15,880 bases of DNA from Sphingomonadales bacterium. Its GTDB lineage: Bacteria; Pseudomonadota; Alphaproteobacteria; Sphingomonadales; Sphingomonadaceae. Where the stretch lies: contig JAGWUU010000036.1 in NCBI GenBank assembly GCA_028868335.1, forward strand, positions 1-15,880. The letters run 5' to 3'. The notes under the pieces are model-generated. The model did not search any database, was not told the origin of the DNA, and worked only from the letters and a program-made list of their open reading frames with translations. Numbering within the stretch: the stretch's first letter is position 1; each line of letters starts with the position of its first letter. The translations under genes and the position numbers were made by a program. Below are positions 6,853 through 14,700 of this stretch, in pieces.

Positions 6853-7792
6853 GATCGCCCGCGCCAAGCTCAATCTTGCCCTGCACGTGCGGGGCAAGCG
6901 CGGCGATGGCTATCACGAGCTCGATTCGGTGTTCGTCCACTGCGTCGATGGCGACGAGTTGTGGGTCGAGCCTGCCGACGCGATCACGCTGACGATCACC
7001 GGGCCGTTTGCTGAAGGGCTTTCGGCGGGCGAGGACAACCTGGTCATGCGCGCGGCGCGGGCGGTGCACCATGCCTATCGCCGCGACGAGCCCAAGCAGC
7101 ACAATGTCTTTACCTTCGATATTCCGCCGAGCGATGAACCGGCGCGGGCGCCATCGGTTTCGGACCACGTGGTCATGCAGCCGCACTACGGCGCATCGCG
7201 CGGCGCGGCGATTACGCTGGTCAAGAACCTGCCGCTCGCCTCGGGCATCGGCGGCGGTTCGGCCGATGCAGCGGCAACGATCGACCTGCTGGTTGCCCTG
7301 TGGGACCTGCCCGACGACCTCGACGTAATGACAGGCATCGCCGCCTCGCTCGGGGCGGACGTGGCGCCGTGCCTCTATGCCTGGCCCAAACATGTGCTCG
7401 GCCGGGGAGAGGACTTCGAAGCGCTCCACGACCAGGCCTATCGCGACTGGCCGGTGCTGCTGGTCAATCCCGGAATCGCGGTGCCGACCGGCGCGGTCTT
7501 TGCCGGATGGGACGGGGTGGATCGCGGCGCCTTGCCTACTGCTCCCCAATTTGCCCAAGTCATCGCTGAGGGGCGCAACGATCTTGAGCCAACGGCCCGT
7601 TCTTTGGCGCCGGTGATTGGCGAGTGTGTCGATTTGCTCGCGGCGCAGCCCGGTGCGTTCGGCGCACGCATGTCGGGATCCGGCGCAACCTGCTTCGCGT
7701 TGTTCGGCTGCGCGCAGGAGCGCGATGCGGCGGCGCAGGCAATCCGCACCGCGCGGCCCGACTGGTGGACCTGGGCAAGCCGCCTGTCATGA
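6827..7792 (+). CDS. ispE: 4-diphosphocytidyl-2-C-methyl-D-erythritol kinase
   Basis: A GHMP-family kinase of 321 residues that phosphorylates CDP-methylerythritol in the MEP pathway to isoprenoids. It has 'ARAKLNLALHVRGKRGDGYHEL' with the active-site lysine K14, the ATP loop from G140 (SGIGGGSADAAA), D178 in 'SLGADVAP' as the catalytic aspartate, and the GHMP C-terminal motif 'ARMSGSGATCFALFG'. The GTG at 6827 is supported by GGAGG at 6816-6820, six bases upstream, and puts the first 26 bases inside the ETF-QO gene. It is about 35-40 residues longer than E. coli IspE because of an extra segment at roughly residues 87-125. The usual GADVP reads GADVAP here. The stop overlaps the next ATG (ATGA). 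Confidence 0.93.
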   Translation: MARTTRICRIARAKLNLALHVRGKRGDGYHELDSVFVHCVDGDELWVEPADAITLTITGPFAEGLSAGEDNLVMRAARAVHHAYRRDEPKQHNVFTFDIPPSDEPARAPSVSDHVVMQPHYGASRGAAITLVKNLPLASGIGGGSADAAATIDLLVALWDLPDDLDVMTGIAASLGADVAPCLYAWPKHVLGRGEDFEALHDQAYRDWPVLLVNPGIAVPTGAVFAGWDGVDRGALPTAPQFAQVIAEGRNDLEPTARSLAPVIGECVDLLAAQPGAFGARMSGSGATCFALFGCAQERDAAAQAIRTARPDWWTWASRLS

Positions 7793-8523
7793 CCGGCCAC
7801 GAAGCCTGGCGCCTGATCGGCACGCCGCGGTTTGGCGGCATCCTTGTCGTGTCCGACCATGCCAGCAATCACGTGCCTGATGATATCGACCTGGGCATCG
7901 ATCCCGCTCTGCTCGATCAGCACATGGCGGTCGACATCGGAGTGGGGGCAATCGGCGCGCTCATGGCCCGGCGTCCCGGCATCGCCGCGTTCCAGTGCGG
8001 GGTCAGCCGCCTGGTCTGCGACGTCAACCGCGAGCCGCACGTGCCCGCGGTGATCCCGATCGCCAGTGACGGCCACGCGATTCCCGGCAACGCGATCGAT
8101 CACGGCGCGCACCTCGCCCGGCTGGAGCGGTTCCACGATCCCTATCACGCCGCGCTGGCCGCCCTGCTGGAACAAAGCCCGCCCGCGCTGATCGTCTCGC
8201 TGCACAGCTTCACCCCGCATCTTGCCGTGCACCCCGAGGAACAACGGCCATGGCAGGTCGGGGTACTCTATAACGAGGACGATCGCGCGGCGCGGATCGC
8301 GATCCCGCTGCTCAAGGCCGAAGGACTGACGGTCGGCGACCAGCAACCCTATTCGGGCAAACTGCTCAACTACACGATGAACCGCCATTCCGAAGCGGAC
8401 GGACGGCCCTATCTGGGGATCGAGATCCGCCAGGACCAGATCGGCGATGCAGCGGGGCAAGCTGTCTGGGGGGAGCGGTTGGCGCGGCTGTGCAACGATG
8501 TGGCGTTGAAGCTGGGGGATTAG
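7789..8523 (+). CDS. N-formylglutamate amidohydrolase family protein
   Basis: A 244-residue zinc-dependent hydrolase of the N-formylglutamate amidohydrolase (HutG-type) family. Conserved features are 'VSDHASNHVP' (D23, H24, H28), 'DQHMAVDIG', 'SRLVCDVNRE', 'YHAALAALL', 'LIVSLHSFTP' and 'LGIEIRQDQI'. True HutG proteins split N-formylglutamate into formate and glutamate at the end of histidine breakdown. No other hut gene is near, so the real substrate here may differ. The start at ATG 7789 shares four bases with the ispE stop (ATGA), indicating translational coupling. The linkage with ispE and ilvD looks like operon packing rather than a shared pathway. There is no signal peptide, so it should be cytoplasmic. 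Confidence 0.9.
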   Translation: MTGHEAWRLIGTPRFGGILVVSDHASNHVPDDIDLGIDPALLDQHMAVDIGVGAIGALMARRPGIAAFQCGVSRLVCDVNREPHVPAVIPIASDGHAIPGNAIDHGAHLARLERFHDPYHAALAALLEQSPPALIVSLHSFTPHLAVHPEEQRPWQVGVLYNEDDRAARIAIPLLKAEGLTVGDQQPYSGKLLNYTMNRHSEADGRPYLGIEIRQDQIGDAAGQAVWGERLARLCNDVALKLGD

Positions 8524-8569
8524 GCGTGTAGGGCGCCAGCGAAGCCCAATTCATTGAAAGATACTTGCG

Positions 8570-10420
8570 ATGCCCGCCTACCGTTCCCGCACCTCCACCC
8601 ACGGCCGCAACATGGCTGGCGCGCGCGGGCTGTGGCGGGCGACGGGGATGAAGGACGGCGATTTCGGCAAGCCGATCATCGCGGTGGTCAACAGCTTCAC
8701 CCAGTTCGTGCCGGGCCACGTCCACCTCAAGGACCTGGGCCAGATGGTCGCGCGCGAGATTGAGGCGGCGGGCGGAGTTGCCAAGGAATTCAACACCATA
8801 GCCGTCGATGACGGGATCGCGATGGGCCATGATGGGATGCTCTACTCGCTCCCCAGCCGCGACCTGATCGCGGATTCGGTCGAATACATGGTCAACGCCC
8901 ACTGCGCCGATGCGATGGTCTGCATCTCCAACTGCGACAAGATCACGCCGGGCATGCTGATGGCGGCGCTCAGGATCAACATCCCGGTGGTGTTCGTCTC
9001 GGGCGGGCCGATGGAGGCGGGCAAGGTCGTGCTCAAGGGCAAGGAGGTCGCGCTCGATCTGGTTGATGCGATGGTCGCCGCCGCCGATGACGCGCACTAT
9101 TCGGACGAGGAGGTCGAGGCGATCGAGCAGAACGCCTGCCCGACCTGCGGTTCGTGCAGCGGGATGTTCACCGCCAATTCGATGAATTGCCTGACCGAGG
9201 CGCTGGGCCTGTCGCTGCCCGGCAACGGCTCTCAGCTTGCCACCCATTCCGACCGCAAGGAGCTGTTCCTGCGCGCCGGGCGGCTCGCGGTCGAGCTGTG
9301 CCAGCGCTATTACGTCGAGGAGGATGATCGCGTCCTGCCGCGCGCCGTGGCCAATTTCGCAGCCTTCGAAAACGCGATGAGCCTCGACATCGCGATGGGC
9401 GGATCGACCAACACCGTGCTCCACTTGCTTGCCGCCGCGCACGAGGCCGGGGTCGATTTCACCATGAAGGACATCGACCGGCTCAGCCGCAAGGTGCCGT
9501 GCCTCAGCAAGGTCGCCCCTGCCAAGCAGGACGTCCACATGGAGGACGTCCACCGCGCGGGCGGGATCATGGCGATTCTGGGAGAGCTGGACCGCGCCGG
9601 GCTGCTCCACACCGAACTGCCCACCGTCCACAGCCGCACTCTTGGCGATGCGCTCAACCAGTGGGACGTCAAGCGCACCAACGATCCCGCGGTGCAGACC
9701 TTCTTCAAGGCCGCGCCGGGCGGGGTGCCGACCCAGACCGCGTTCAGCCAGTCGCGCCGCTGGGACGAGCTGGACCTTGACCGCGAAAAGGGCGTGATCC
9801 GCAGCAAGGACCACGCTTTCAGCCAGGACGGCGGGCTGGCCGTGCTCTATGGCAACATCGCCCGCGACGGCTGCATCGTGAAGACCGCCGGGGTTGATGA
9901 CAGCATTTTGAAATTCACCGGAACGGCAAAGGTTTACGAAAGCCAGGACGCCTCGGTCGCGGCGATCCTTACCGGCCAGGTTCAGGCGGGCGACGTGGTG
10001 GTGATCCGCTATGAAGGGCCCAGGGGCGGCCCCGGTATGCAGGAAATGCTCTACCCGACAAGCTACCTCAAATCGAAGGGGCTGGGCGCGGCCTGCGCAT
10101 TGCTCACCGACGGGCGCTTTTCGGGCGGTACTTCGGGCCTGTCGATCGGCCATGTCTCACCCGAGGCGGCCGAGGGCGGGGAAATCGGCCTGGTCGAACC
10201 GGGCGACCGGATCGAGATCGACATCCCCGCGCGCATCATCCACCTCGCCGTCAGCGACGAGGTGCTGGCAGAGCGCCGCGCCGTGCAGGCGGCGAAGGGC
10301 TGGCATCCCGCCAAGGAGCGCCCGCGCCAGGTTTCGGTCGCGCTTCAGGCCTATGCCGCGATGACCACCAGCGCCGCGCGCGGTGCAGTGCGCGATCTGT
10401 CGCAGCTGAAGCGGAGCTAG
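8570..10420 (+). CDS. ilvD: Dihydroxy-acid dehydratase
   Basis: A 616-residue iron-sulfur dehydratase, the usual length, which makes 2-oxo-isovalerate and 2-oxo-3-methylvalerate for valine, leucine and isoleucine synthesis. C122 in 'SNCDKITPGM' and the cluster C190-PT-C193-GS-C196 in 'ACPTCGSCSGMFTANSMNCL' are the metal-site region. 'GRFSGGTSGLSIGHVSPEAA' near the end is the second family signature. 'NSFTQFVPGHVHL' in the N-terminal part, without the PCN cysteine of plant-type enzymes, matches the oxygen-sensitive E. coli type. ATG at 8570 fits the family start (MPAYRSRTSTHGRNMAGAR). The ribosome site is weak (GAAAG about a dozen bases upstream). It lies 46 bases after the amidohydrolase gene and five bases before the lipoprotein gene. 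Confidence 0.97.
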   Translation: MPAYRSRTSTHGRNMAGARGLWRATGMKDGDFGKPIIAVVNSFTQFVPGHVHLKDLGQMVAREIEAAGGVAKEFNTIAVDDGIAMGHDGMLYSLPSRDLIADSVEYMVNAHCADAMVCISNCDKITPGMLMAALRINIPVVFVSGGPMEAGKVVLKGKEVALDLVDAMVAAADDAHYSDEEVEAIEQNACPTCGSCSGMFTANSMNCLTEALGLSLPGNGSQLATHSDRKELFLRAGRLAVELCQRYYVEEDDRVLPRAVANFAAFENAMSLDIAMGGSTNTVLHLLAAAHEAGVDFTMKDIDRLSRKVPCLSKVAPAKQDVHMEDVHRAGGIMAILGELDRAGLLHTELPTVHSRTLGDALNQWDVKRTNDPAVQTFFKAAPGGVPTQTAFSQSRRWDELDLDREKGVIRSKDHAFSQDGGLAVLYGNIARDGCIVKTAGVDDSILKFTGTAKVYESQDASVAAILTGQVQAGDVVVIRYEGPRGGPGMQEMLYPTSYLKSKGLGAACALLTDGRFSGGTSGLSIGHVSPEAAEGGEIGLVEPGDRIEIDIPARIIHLAVSDEVLAERRAVQAAKGWHPAKERPRQVSVALQAYAAMTTSAARGAVRDLSQLKRS

Positions 10421-10425
10421 GCGGA

Positions 10426-10785
10426 GTGGGGTTGCGGACGGCCATGTACTGCCTGGGCTCCGTGTCCTTTCTCGCTGCCTGTTCCGCTCCCCAAACCGAT
10501 GCACAGGATGACGGCGAGCCAGTCTATTGCTCCTTCGCCGGACGGGCCGAGTTCAAGCCTGATTGCCGTCTCGAGCGCGCCGTTGTCGATGGTGCGCAGG
10601 TGCTGATCATCCGCCACCCGGATGGCGAATTTCATCGCCTGCAGGTCAACGCCGATGGCCAGCACCTCGAGGCGGTGGACGGGGCTGATCATACCCAGTC
10701 GGCCCTCAAGGGTGATCGGTATGAGGTGATTCTGGGCGGAGATCGCTACGTCATTCCGGTCAAGGCCGATGCCAAGGCCAAGTGA
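10426..10785 (+). CDS. Small putative lipoprotein
   Basis: A 119-residue protein I do not recognise. The first 18 residues form a lipoprotein signal: a short basic start (R4), a hydrophobic stretch and the lipobox L-A-A-C19, so the mature protein should be lipid-anchored at the cell envelope. The mature part is polar and strand-rich, with repeated short hydrophobic strands (AQVLIIRHP, FHRLQV, YEVILGG, RYVIPVKA) and two cysteines (YCSF, PDCRL) that could form a disulfide. The start is uncertain: GTG 10426, TTG 10432 (with GCGGAG five bases before it) or ATG 10444. The first two keep the arginine needed in the signal. It lies five bases after ilvD and overlaps nnr by 17 bases, so it is probably co-transcribed with both. 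Confidence 0.78.
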   Translation: MGLRTAMYCLGSVSFLAACSAPQTDAQDDGEPVYCSFAGRAEFKPDCRLERAVVDGAQVLIIRHPDGEFHRLQVNADGQHLEAVDGADHTQSALKGDRYEVILGGDRYVIPVKADAKAK

Positions 10786-12166
10786 TCCTGTTCTCACCGC
10801 GGCGCAGATGCGCGACGCGGAAGGCGCGCTGATCGCGGCGGGAACCGGCGTCGACGAACTGATGCGTCGCGCCGGCTATGGGGCTGCGGACTATGTCTGG
10901 CGGCTGGCCGGCGGGCGGGCGGTCACGGTGTTGTGCGGGCCGGGCAACAACGGCGGTGACGGTTATGTCATTGCCGAGGCTATTCGCGAGCGCGGCGGAG
11001 AAGTTGCGGTGATCGCCGCAGCCGATCCCGCTACTGTCGCCGCGAAAAATGCGCGTGCAGCCTATCGCGGACAGGTGGTTGAGTCGGGCGGGCAACGCAG
11101 TGGCGTTCTGGTCGATTGCCTGTTCGGTACGGGACTGACCCGCCCACTTGGCGCGGAGCATCTGGCTTTGTTACGCGATCTTGCGGCGACCCATGCCTCG
11201 CGCGTGGCGGTCGACCTGCCAAGCGGGATCGAGGCGGATCTTGGCCTCGTACTCAACCAGGGTTTGCCGGACTATCACCTGACGATTGCGTTGGGGGCAT
11301 GGAAACTTGCGCATTTCCTGATGCCTGCCGGGGCGACGATGGGCGCGTTGCGCCTGGTTCGGATCGGTGTTGAGCCCGCCGGAGGATCGGCGCGCGTAGT
11401 CTCCCGCCCCAGGTTTGCAGCGCCATCGGCCATGGCGCACAAGTACACTCGCGGCCTGCTTGGCATAGTCAGTGGGGCCATGCCCGGCGCGGCGCTTCTC
11501 GCCGCAAGAGCCGCGCATGGTGCGGGGACCGGATATGTGAAGTTGCTCAGCCCGGACACTGCGAGCGCACCGGCGGAACTCGTGGTCGATACCGCCCCGT
11601 TGGCCGACGTGCTGAGTGATGCGCGGTTTTCGGCACTGCTGGTAGGCCCAGGCCTTGGCCGTCGCGGCGGCGCGCGTGAACGACTGGTGCTGGCTCTGGC
11701 GGAACCGATTCCGGCTGTTCTCGATGCCGATGCATTGGTTCTGTTGGCCCCCCGTCATTTGACTGAGCGCGCCGCGCCGCTGATTGCGACGCCGCATGAA
11801 GGCGAGTTGCTGGCGCTGGAACGCGCTTTCGATCTCGACGGCGCGGGCAGCAAGGTGGAGCGCGCCGTCGCCCTCGCTGCAGCGTCGCGCATGGTTGTCG
11901 TAGCCAAGGGTGCCGACACGGTGATCGCCGCGCCGGACGGCCGGATCGCGTGCGCGCCACGTGCGTCGGCGTGGCTCTCTACTGCGGGGACAGGTGACGT
12001 ACTCGCCGGAACCATCGCCAGCCGCCTTGCCTGCGGCTCGGAACCGTTCGACGCTGCTTGTGAGGGCGTCTGGCTCCACGGCGAAGCGGCACGCCGCTGT
12101 CCGGTGCCATTCACAGCCGCACAACTTGCAGAAGCGATCGCTCGCGCTTACGCGGTCTGTCTCTGA
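10769..12166 (+). CDS. nnr: Bifunctional NAD(P)H-hydrate epimerase / ADP-dependent NAD(P)H-hydrate dehydratase
   Basis: A 465-residue fusion protein that repairs damaged NADHX and NADPHX. The N-terminal YjeF_N epimerase domain (about 1-210) has 'GPGNNGGDGYVIAE' at 57-70 and 'VDCLFGTGLTRPL'. The C-terminal ribokinase-like dehydratase domain (about 220-465) has 'HKYTRGLLGIVSG', 'VGPGLGR', 'LDADAL', 'ATPHEGEL' and 'AGTGDVLAGTIAS', with the probable catalytic D410. ATG at 10769 lies within the last 17 bases of the lipoprotein gene and follows an AAGG ribosome site. The domain order and length are standard for bacterial Nnr. It looks complete and active. Link to its neighbours: general metabolism, with no specific pathway visible. 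Confidence 0.95.
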   Translation: MPRPSDPVLTAAQMRDAEGALIAAGTGVDELMRRAGYGAADYVWRLAGGRAVTVLCGPGNNGGDGYVIAEAIRERGGEVAVIAAADPATVAAKNARAAYRGQVVESGGQRSGVLVDCLFGTGLTRPLGAEHLALLRDLAATHASRVAVDLPSGIEADLGLVLNQGLPDYHLTIALGAWKLAHFLMPAGATMGALRLVRIGVEPAGGSARVVSRPRFAAPSAMAHKYTRGLLGIVSGAMPGAALLAARAAHGAGTGYVKLLSPDTASAPAELVVDTAPLADVLSDARFSALLVGPGLGRRGGARERLVLALAEPIPAVLDADALVLLAPRHLTERAAPLIATPHEGELLALERAFDLDGAGSKVERAVALAAASRMVVVAKGADTVIAAPDGRIACAPRASAWLSTAGTGDVLAGTIASRLACGSEPFDAACEGVWLHGEAARRCPVPFTAAQLAEAIARAYAVCL

Positions 12167-12225
12167 TTGTTGCACGCCTGGATTGCTGCTCTGCGTCTTT
12201 GCGTGAACCTCAAACGGCACCACAT

Positions 12226-13461
12226 ATGACCGACAAGGAACCCATCATCCGCATCGCCGCCAAGGGTGATGGCGTCACCGCTTCGGGCCGCTTCGCCTGG
12301 GGCGCGGCACCGGGCGACCTCTTGCTTGAAGATGGCACGCTGGAATGGGGGCCACACCACGTCACCCCGCCGTGCCGCCACTTTGGGCGTTGCGGCGGAT
12401 GCCAGTTGCAGCAACTTGATAAGGAGAGCCTCGCCCGGTTCGTCGAGGCACGCGTTGCGAATGCCTCAGCTTCGCAGGAACTTGGGGCCGAGCAAATCGC
12501 CCCACCGCATCTGTCGCCGCCGGGAAGCCGCCGCCGTGCTTCGCTGCGGGCCGAAAGCTCGCAGGGCCGCGTGGTGATCGGCTACCGCGAGGCGAAGTCG
12601 CACCGGTTGGTCGAAATCTCCGAATGCCCCGTGCTCGCCCCGGAAATCGTTGCGCTGTTGCCCGATCTGCGCAAGCTGCTGATCGTCGTAGGGTCGGGCA
12701 AGGGTGCCGGGAAGGGCAAGCATGCTCACGCAAAGCTTGCCGCCGATCTGGAGATTACCTGCACCGACCAAGGGCTCGATGTCGGGATCAGCGGCCTGAC
12801 CGTCGAAGGGCTGGCTGCAACCGAAGCCCTGCTCGATTTCGCTCGCGACCATGGCCTTGCCCGGCTCTCGCTCGATCAGGGCTATGGCGGTGAAACCGTG
12901 TGGGAGCCCGAGCCGGTGACGGTTACGCTGGGCGGGGTCGCCGTGCCGTTCCCGTCCGGCTCGTTTCTTCAGGCAACCCGAGACGGCGAGGCGGCGCTGG
13001 TCGGCGCGGCGCAGAATTGGCTGGAGGGAAGTGCAACCGTCGCTGATCTCTTTGCCGGGCTCGGCACCTTTGCCTTCGCGCTTGCCGGGCCAGGAACCAA
13101 AGTGCTGGCGGTGGAAGCCGCGCGCGATGCCAGCCTTGCCTGCAAGGCCGCCGCAGGGCGCACGCAAGCACCCGTCCATACGCTGCACCGCGACCTGTTC
13201 CGCAACCCGTTGCTTCCCGAAGAATTGAACCGCTTCGCCGCGGTCCTGCTTGATCCGCCCCGCGCCGGCGCACGCGACCAGGTGGAACGGATCGCGCAAA
13301 GCACCGTCGAACGGGTGGTCTATATCAGTTGCAACCCGTCAAGCTGGGCGCGTGATGCGGCAAGGCTGGTGGATGCGGGCTATCGGCTGGCGGAACTGCG
13401 CCCCGTTGGCCAGTTCCGCTGGTCGACCCATGTGGAGTTGGCGAGCCTGTTCGTGCGGTAG
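12226..13461 (+). CDS. Class I SAM-dependent RNA (uracil-5) methyltransferase, RumA/RlmD-like
   Basis: A 411-residue enzyme of the RumA/TrmA family that methylates C5 of a uridine in rRNA or tRNA. The [4Fe-4S] ligands are C50, C56, C59 ('CRHFGRCGGC') and C134 ('SECPVLAP'). The SAM site is 'VADLFAGLGTFAFALA', followed by 'VLLDPPRAG', and the nucleophile is C369 in 'VYISCNPSSWARDA'. The N-terminal part before the first cysteine is only 49 residues, so a TRAM RNA-binding domain is short or divergent. A Gly/Lys-rich linker (GSGKGAGKGKHAHAK) lies near residues 155-170. Presence of the cluster points to 23S rRNA methyltransferases (RlmC/RlmD group) rather than TrmA; the exact target base cannot be assigned. 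ATG 12226 was chosen over GTG 12199 because the family begins near it. Confidence 0.92.
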   Translation: MTDKEPIIRIAAKGDGVTASGRFAWGAAPGDLLLEDGTLEWGPHHVTPPCRHFGRCGGCQLQQLDKESLARFVEARVANASASQELGAEQIAPPHLSPPGSRRRASLRAESSQGRVVIGYREAKSHRLVEISECPVLAPEIVALLPDLRKLLIVVGSGKGAGKGKHAHAKLAADLEITCTDQGLDVGISGLTVEGLAATEALLDFARDHGLARLSLDQGYGGETVWEPEPVTVTLGGVAVPFPSGSFLQATRDGEAALVGAAQNWLEGSATVADLFAGLGTFAFALAGPGTKVLAVEAARDASLACKAAAGRTQAPVHTLHRDLFRNPLLPEELNRFAAVLLDPPRAGARDQVERIAQSTVERVVYISCNPSSWARDAARLVDAGYRLAELRPVGQFRWSTHVELASLFVR

Positions 13462-13466
13462 GTGGA

Positions 13467-13512
13467 GGGCGAGGGTGGGGGTAGTACCTGAAATCCCTTC
13501 AAACCTTCGCCC
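13467..13512. terminator. Possible shared hairpin between convergent genes
   Basis: Between the convergent methyltransferase and rluE genes, gggcgagggt (13467-13476) can pair with accttcgccc (13503-13512) over ten positions, including one G-U pair when read on the + strand. The 26-base loop is large and there is no T-tract on either side, so it is at best a weak or rho-assisted bidirectional terminator. Confidence 0.3.
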
Positions 13513-14055
13513 CTAGAGGTCAACCTCCCGCCATTCCCCGGGAGCCAGCCCTTCCAGGGTCCAATCTCCGACGCTCCAGCGTACCAGGCGCAGGGTTGGA
13601 TGGCCGACCGCAGCGGTCATCCGGCGGACCTGGCGGTTGCGGCCTTCACGGATGGTGAGGCGGATCCATGTGTCGGGGACGGTCTTGCGGAATCGGACTG
13701 GCGGGTTGCGCGGCCATAGGGCGGGCGGGGCAACGAGTTCCGCTTCGGCGGGACGGGTGAGGCCGTCCTTGAGTTGAACGCCGCGCCGCAGTGCCTCCAG
13801 CGCCGCCGCATCGGGTTCGCCCTCAACCTGCACCAGATAGGTCTTGGGCAGCTTGAATTTCGGATCGGCAATCCGGGCCTGCAGCCGTCCGTCGTCTGTC
13901 AGCAGCAGCAACCCCTCGCTGTCGGTATCGAGTCGCCCGGCGGGATAGACCTCGGCCACATTCACGTAGTTGGCGAGAGTAGGCTTGTCTGATCCATCGG
14001 CGCTGAACTGGCACAGTACGCCGTAGGGTTTGTTGAGCAGGATCAGGCGGGACAT
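13513..14055 (-). CDS. rluE: 23S rRNA pseudouridine synthase E (RsuA/RluE family)
   Basis: A 180-residue pseudouridine synthase of the RsuA/RluB/E/F group, matching the short RluE type, which lacks the N-terminal S4 domain. E. coli RluE makes pseudouridine at U2457 of 23S rRNA. The start 'MSRLILLNKPYGVLCQF' is typical. The catalytic aspartate is D43 in 'AGRLDTDSEGLLLLTDDG', and 'LPKTYLVQVEG' and 'IREGRNRQVRRMTAAVGHPTLRLVR' are the other family motifs. It is complete. The ribosome site in front of ATG 14055 is poor. Two hairpins (14068-14083 and 14093-14116) lie in its leader. It is convergent with the RNA methyltransferase gene, so two ribosomal-RNA modification genes face each other. Confidence 0.94.
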   Translation of the reverse strand: MSRLILLNKPYGVLCQFSADGSDKPTLANYVNVAEVYPAGRLDTDSEGLLLLTDDGRLQARIADPKFKLPKTYLVQVEGEPDAAALEALRRGVQLKDGLTRPAEAELVAPPALWPRNPPVRFRKTVPDTWIRLTIREGRNRQVRRMTAAVGHPTLRLVRWSVGDWTLEGLAPGEWREVDL

Positions 14056-14092
14056 GCGGTGGAACTATGGCGGGCCGCCGCCAAAAGCAAAT

Positions 14093-14116
14093 GGGGCCGG
14101 TGTTTCCACCAGCCCC
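14093..14116 (-). terminator. Hairpin with GAAA tetraloop and T-rich tail (minus strand)
   Basis: Read on the - strand: GGGGCTGGTG-GAAA-CACCGGCCCC, a ten-pair stem (one U-G pair) with a GNRA-type loop, followed by ATTTGCTTTT. This resembles an intrinsic terminator with an interrupted U-tract for a transcript entering from argG or from within the 0.78-kb gap. It stands 38 bases before the rluE start, so it could alternatively be part of the rluE leader. Confidence 0.5.
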
Positions 14117-14185
14117 ACGCTCGCCGCATCGGTATCCGAATGATTTTGGGCGATCGCTGCTACCTGTCCGTTTGGCTTGCCGCGG

Positions 14186-14254
14186 TGATGCTTTGCTGAG
14201 CATCTCGAGTGCGATCGCACTGTGAGTGCCACTGCATCGTGATGCTCATCGCAT
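14186..14254. other. Cluster of nested and competing hairpins
   Basis: GATGCT(14188)...AGCATC(14205) forms a local hairpin. Its right arm, GAGCATC (14199-14205), can instead pair with GATGCTC (14241-14247), enclosing the palindrome agtgcgatcgcact (14208-14221) and AGTG-cc-ACT. GTGATGCT occurs twice, at 14186 and 14239. The arrangement gives mutually exclusive folds on either strand. Confidence 0.4.
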
Positions 14255-14634
14255 CGGGCTGGCCGTTCTGACCGGTGGTTCCCGAAAGAACCGGCTTTCA
14301 TCACCCGAACATCCGTTCCGGCGTCCGGTCCCGTCAGGCGGTTGGCTCTGGTCCGGGGGACCTTTGCCGTACCACCTGGCGGTTCCGTGACCGTTTCGAT
14401 GCTTTGTTGTTCCGGGCTGGTCGATCTGCAACGCGTGAAGCGCCACCATCTTTCCTGCCTTTTCCAACCGCCGTCGAAGCGACCGTACTGACTGCGCGCC
14501 ACTCACTGCATCTGCGGTTCGCTGTGTTCCGTCCAAAGACTTCCCACCGCGTGTTTTCCGACGCTGCTGCGGGCATCGCTGCCAGATCGATTGGTCTGGT
14601 TTTCCCTATCCGTTTCAGTAGTTTCCTACCGTCT

Positions 14635-14670
14635 CTTCAAGTTCGGTTCGACCGTCTCGATGGCTTGAAG
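14635..14670. other. Two-tier hairpin
   Basis: CTTCAAG (14635-14641) and CTTGAAG (14664-14670) are exact inverted repeats enclosing a second small hairpin, CGGT-tcg-ACCG (14644-14654). No T-tract follows on the + strand. Its function is unknown. Confidence 0.4.
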
Positions 14671-14700
14671 CTGCGCCTCTGAAGTGAGTCGCACAAGCGA

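Noticed and set aside
5116..6897. 593-codon open frame antisense to ETF-QO
   Set aside because: ETF-QO is certain on the other strand; the antisense protein has no recognisable motif and runs into the divergent promoter region.
8366..10153. 595-codon open frame antisense to ilvD
   Set aside because: It mirrors ilvD, reads as Arg/His/Asp-rich protein without domains, and is the usual by-product of high third-position G/C.
14065..14502. Possible 145-residue protein on the - strand in the same gap
   Set aside because: It has no codon bias or recognisable family, and it runs through the hairpins.
14645..14653. GGTTCGACC resembling a tRNA T-arm
   Set aside because: No acceptor stem, anticodon arm or D-arm can be built around it; it is part of a small hairpin.
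14275..14682. Possible 135-residue protein in the rluE-argG gap
   Set aside because: Third codon positions are only moderately G/C, unlike every real gene here; there is no good ribosome site and no domain.
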